Shown: positions 61,240 through 64,000 of the stretch, piece by piece
Position numbering within the stretch: position 1 is the stretch's first letter
How the letters are laid out: each line of letters starts with the position of its first letter
NCBI RefSeq assembly: GCF_032062135.1
Contig: NC_092861.1
Coordinates: forward strand, 60,824,058 to 60,888,057
Direction: 5' to 3'
DNA from: Pyxicephalus adspersus
Taxonomy: Eukaryota > Chordata > Amphibia > Anura > Pyxicephalidae
DNA: 64,000 nucleotides
The notes under the pieces: generated by a model
Databases searched by the model: none
What the model was told of the DNA's origin: nothing
The model's input: the letters and a program-made list of their open reading frames with translations, nothing else
Position numbers and translations under genes: made by a program

Positions 61240-61515
61240 TTGTTTTGGGCTTATTCAACACATACCAGGGATCATGAATCTGTTTGAATACACCAGAATA
61301 CTTGAAGAGGTCATGTTGCCTTATGCCAAAGAGGAAACACCCTTGAAACAGGACAGCGATCCCAAATGTACCAGTAAATGAGTGACGTCTTGGTTCCAAA
61401 CCAACAAGATTGACGTTATGGAGTGGCCAGCACCATTCTGAACTTTAATCCAATAGAAAACTTGTGGGTGACATCAAAATTGCAGTTTGAGGCAAAAACA
61501 AGAAATGCTGAAGAA
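61240..61515 (+). pseudogene. Tc1/mariner transposase fragment
   Basis: Broken plus-strand frames read KQDSDPKCTSK, the second catalytic Asp region, then a WFQTNKIDVMEWPAP-like stretch and an NPIENLW-like word containing the final Glu codon. Stops interrupt it. It is a different family from the Tc1 copy at 22.8 kb. Only about 90 residues remain. Confidence 0.6.
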
Positions 61516-61544
61516 TATTCCCTTTTCTCACTTTCTTCACTTTC

Positions 61545-61990
61545 TGTAAGGGAATAACACAAATTTGATACTGTTAGGAGACGCTGAGACTTTATAGCCT
61601 CTCTGTCTCCCATTCACCAGTGCCTGTTTTCGCATTAAGCTAGGCTGAGTTTTTGCTGGTTTATGTATTTGCTTGATTTACTGTTGCCTGTTTCCCACCT
61701 TGTGAGTGTATGCTGCCTGGATCGACCTTTTGCCCGACCCTGCTTTTTAATCTTGTTTGGTGGGCTGATTGTCTGTGAATGATCTGGCTCTGTATTCTAG
61801 TCTTGCCTCTGCTGAAATCTTGGTAATGCATATCTGTTTGCACCTAGATCTTTGTCAGTCCTTCGCAAGACACCATCCCTTGCACATATAAGTCCTGCAG
61901 GCAACTCTGTGGTGGGACGGTACAAATAGCCTCCCAAGGCTGAGCGGGGGCTTGCTATAGGTGAAGAATGCAGACAGACAATCAATGGGC
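61545..61990 (+). mobile_element. Probable solo LTR of a Ty3/Gypsy-type element
   Basis: The T/C-rich run with GCCTGTTTCCCACCTTGTGA and GGATCGACCTTTTGCCCGAC, ending ACTCTGTGGTGGGACGGTAC and GCGGGGGCTTGCTATAGG, has the layout of frog Gypsy LTRs. No pol sequence is adjacent. Boundaries are approximate. Confidence 0.4.
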
Positions 61991-62034
61991 AAAATCTATA
62001 CATGTACACTGGAAAGGCTTATACCAGGGCTGGT

Positions 62035-62250
62035 AAATCGCATCTATCACCAATTTTTTTACCTTATTTAAAGGGTGGCTAACTTTTTTTATAATTTATA
62101 TTTACTTCATATATTTTTTTTTATTTTTGGAGAAGTCTGGGTATGGGAAACATGGAGCCTCATACATACGTCACGTGTTCCAGGAGGCTGCGGGCGGCTC
62201 CTTCTGCGCATTCCTGGTGGCACAAACAAAAAGGGCTTTCCTGGGGGGGC
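62035..62250. repeat. Unclassified interspersed repeat, second copy
   Basis: Shares the ATCTATCACC and TTAAAGG-TGGCTAAC words with 213-450. It continues with ATGGAGCCTCATACATACGT and GGCTCCTTCTGCGCATTCC. Confidence 0.4.
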
Positions 62251-62389
62251 GTGTTTGGCCAGCTATGCAGATGTCCACGTACTGATATATCTCTGTGTGA
62301 GTTTGGGCGTAAGCGACGTTTTCCACAGCGCCCGTGACCTTTTGTGCTCACCACCGGTGTATTGGAACGATACTCACCTCTGGGACTAT

Positions 62390-63148
62390 GACGAAGCAGG
62401 AAAAAGGAAAGACGGAGCCTCAAAAACTCTACTATTATTTTCAGCCTCAGCAGTCAGGGAACATGCAAGATGGCAGTGTGACTCCTCCTCCCTCGCCTGC
62501 ACGATCGACCCGTGAGTCTCCTCCAAGCTTAAGCCCTGCTCATGTTGGACGAGTGGAAGATACCGTGGACGAGTCCCCATGCCACACAGAATCACCCGCA
62601 ACATTCCCTTTTCTCCGCATCTTGAGGTATGTCAATCCCTGGATCCCGCTGTAGGCGAGACCGGGGATGCATCACCCACAGTAGGCCCGTTAGTGGCAGT
62701 CGAGTTGGAACACTTTCAGGTGGGGGACCCGGTATTGTCCCCGGCGACCCTGAAAGAGATGTTACTGTCCATGAGGTACTCTATCCAGCAAGATCTGAAT
62801 TCCATGATGAGCAAATTTAATAGTACCCTTGCTGGCTTTGGGAAAAGGATTCAACATGTCGAATCAAAAATGGGGGGCCCACCATGATTTAGTTGATCCT
62901 CATCAGGGACATGCTTCTGAGATAAATTGGCGTTGCTCCAAAGTGGCTGATTTAGAGGACTGCCCCCGCCACAATACCATTAAAGTGAGGGGGTTCCGGA
63001 AATATATTGCCCAAGGAGAATTGGGGCGTATGTCATGAACTTGTGCCAGGTATTTGTGCCGTCAGCCAGAGTTGGAACGTACGATCAATAGGGCACATAT
63101 GATCCCCAAACCTGCATTCCTTTCAGCTTAGCTTCCCAGAGATGTACT
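62390..63148 (+). pseudogene. L1/Tx1-type ORF1, frameshifted and cut by an LTR
   Basis: The likely start at 62390 reads MTKQEKGKTEPQKLYYYFQP, a polar, Pro/Ser-rich N-terminus. After a frameshift near 62600 comes VLSPATLKEMLLSMRYSIQQ, then FGKRIQHVESKMG in a coiled coil. After another, KVADLEDCPRHNTIKVRGF, the L1 ORF1 junction, and near 63110 PKPAF, then LPRDVLAV. The frame stops abruptly at 63148, where an LTR begins. It is non-functional, in the opposite orientation to the ORF1 piece at 60.8 kb and from a different copy. Confidence 0.7.
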
Positions 63149-63513
63149 AGCTGTCACACTTACCTGTTCCTCACTAAAACACAGGCATCTCTCTCCTGCG
63201 CATGTGGGCAGTTCTGATGCTGGGCGTGCCTCTGTTTTCCAGACTCCGTCCATGCCGCTGGCCAATCAGGATGTAGCCCCTTTACCAGCCCTGGCTATTT
63301 AGCTTGCTCACAGACTCCAGTCTGTGTTAGTGCCTCAAGTTACTAGTGCCTAGCTCCCTAGTTCTGTGAACTAGTTCCTGTACACCTGCTGCCTAATCCA
63401 GTGTTTCCTGTGTCCAGCTTCTGTGTTAACCCCTCGTTGTCCAGTCTGTTGGTTCCCAGCTAACTTCCCTGTGCTGTTCCTGTCTGTCTGTGGTTATACC
63501 TGCTTCTCCTGTG
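63149..63513 (+). mobile_element. Probable LTR inserted in the L1 ORF1
   Basis: Starts TGTCACACTTACCTGTTCCT, has GCCAATCAGGATGTAGCCCC, the TATA-like CTGGCTATTTAGC at 63291-63303 and a C/T-rich run after it, as frog Gypsy LTRs do. The right end is overrun by a hAT-like fragment at 63514. No internal region is seen. Confidence 0.45.
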
Positions 63514-63610
63514 CAGTGTTCTCCCCAGAATTTTTTTTCAGCCGGGTGGTAGGAAGCTGTAGGTGGGTGGTAAAAAAAAAGGGGGTGTGGCAAAACACGG
63601 CAAATTTAGT
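63514..63610. mobile_element. hAT-like MITE fragment
   Basis: CAGTGTTCTCCCCAGAATTT followed by AGCCGGGTGGTAGGAAGCTG and GTAGGTGGGTGGTAAAAA. Related to the piece at 6881. The other terminus was not found. Confidence 0.4.
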
Positions 63611-63919
63611 GCACCCAGTTGTTTATGCCATGGGTAGCCAGTAACCTCTTATTGTTTCAGTGTTCTACCTTCTCCCAATTATTTGTTACAACTTTGTAAT
63701 GCCTAATGCCCCATTAGTATATCCAATTTTTCTATTCTATGTATTTTGCCACAACTGTCCGATGCCGTGTATTGTGACCCAACTTCCTAGTGTTCTAAGT
63801 TTTAAGAGTTTATTCCTTTGTAGTGGTGTAATAGTATAATGAATGTGGTGTAAAAGGTGAGGCTTAGCTCATATTAGCAGCAAAAAACATTTACCCCTTC
63901 TGAGTGACTTCTGGCAACT
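63611..63919. other. Nothing recognised
   Basis: AT-rich sequence before the terminal tandem repeat. Confidence 0.35.
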
Positions 63920-64000
63920 GCTAGGCACCTAGGATTGGTAACAGGCCATAAGTGCTAGGCACCAAGGATTGGTAACAGGCCATAAGTGCTGGGCACCTAG
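63920..64000. repeat. 34-bp tandem repeat running off the window
   Basis: TGCTAGGCACCTAGGATTGG followed by TAACAGGCCATAAG is repeated with one or two changes, about 2.3 units, and continues past the right edge. Confidence 0.85.

Overview
The window looks like vertebrate nuclear DNA, most likely from a frog. It is AT-rich, with long intron-like stretches, very short exons with GT/AG borders, many microsatellites and a dense load of transposon fossils. The frog guess rests on the repeats: tRNA-headed SINEs and LINEs that share a tail with GCGCTATATAAATA, Tc1/pogo/hAT miniature elements, Tx1-type L1 pieces and Ty3/Gypsy remains. No bacterial-type gene organisation, CRISPR array or complete tRNA/rRNA gene was seen. 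One assembly gap (N run) lies at 41523-42312.

Host genes. A CpG-richer block at about 28600-29058 looks like a bidirectional promoter, with CCAAT boxes, an NRF1-like site and a CRE-like site. To its left a minus-strand gene can be followed through four coding exons (28599-28578, 15232-15077, 9229-9191, 8437-8300). Every intron is phase 1 and every internal exon is a multiple of three. It encodes about 118 residues of an unidentified protein with a basic, possibly mitochondrial, N-terminus and an acidic, Ser/Pro-rich continuation. To the right a plus-strand gene starts at 29059, with a second exon at 29704-29820 and a weaker candidate exon at 49539-49646. I could not name either gene, and both probably continue beyond what I could follow.

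Mobile elements, left to right: a 30-bp minisatellite (3.3 kb); a PIF/Harbinger-like MITE (4.4 kb); a pogo-like MITE (9.5 kb); a mariner-type MITE (10.5 kb); a broken Ty3/Gypsy pol with 3' LTR (11.6-13.5 kb); SINEs (15.5, 20.1, 25.0 kb), the second split by a Tigger-like MITE; a degenerate Tc1 element (22.6-24.2 kb); a Tigger-like MITE split by a 966-bp insertion (26.5-27.9 kb); LINE 3' ends (29.4-31.5 kb); an intact-length copy of the same Tigger-like MITE (32.6 kb); a pogo transposase whose catalytic core is deleted (40.9-41.5 kb); a 39-bp minisatellite made from a transposon end (42.3 kb); L1/Tx1 3' end (45.9-46.7 kb); a hAT-like MITE (50.1 kb); a foldback element (55.7 kb); a broken gene of a widespread unnamed family (57.1-58.6 kb); another full Tigger-like MITE (59.0 kb); and a pile-up of L1, Tc1 and LTR pieces (60.7-63.6 kb).

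The most unusual signal is a motif seen four times (27.43, 39.92, 46.91 and 48.06 kb): CTGANGAAGCC, a short loop, GGC, then GAAACGCGTY. It resembles a hammerhead ribozyme core with one extra A before stem II. The 27.43-kb copy keeps every core residue and lies in a 966-bp insertion flanked by a 14-bp target duplication. No experiment or database search was possible, so all family assignments come from reading the sequence.
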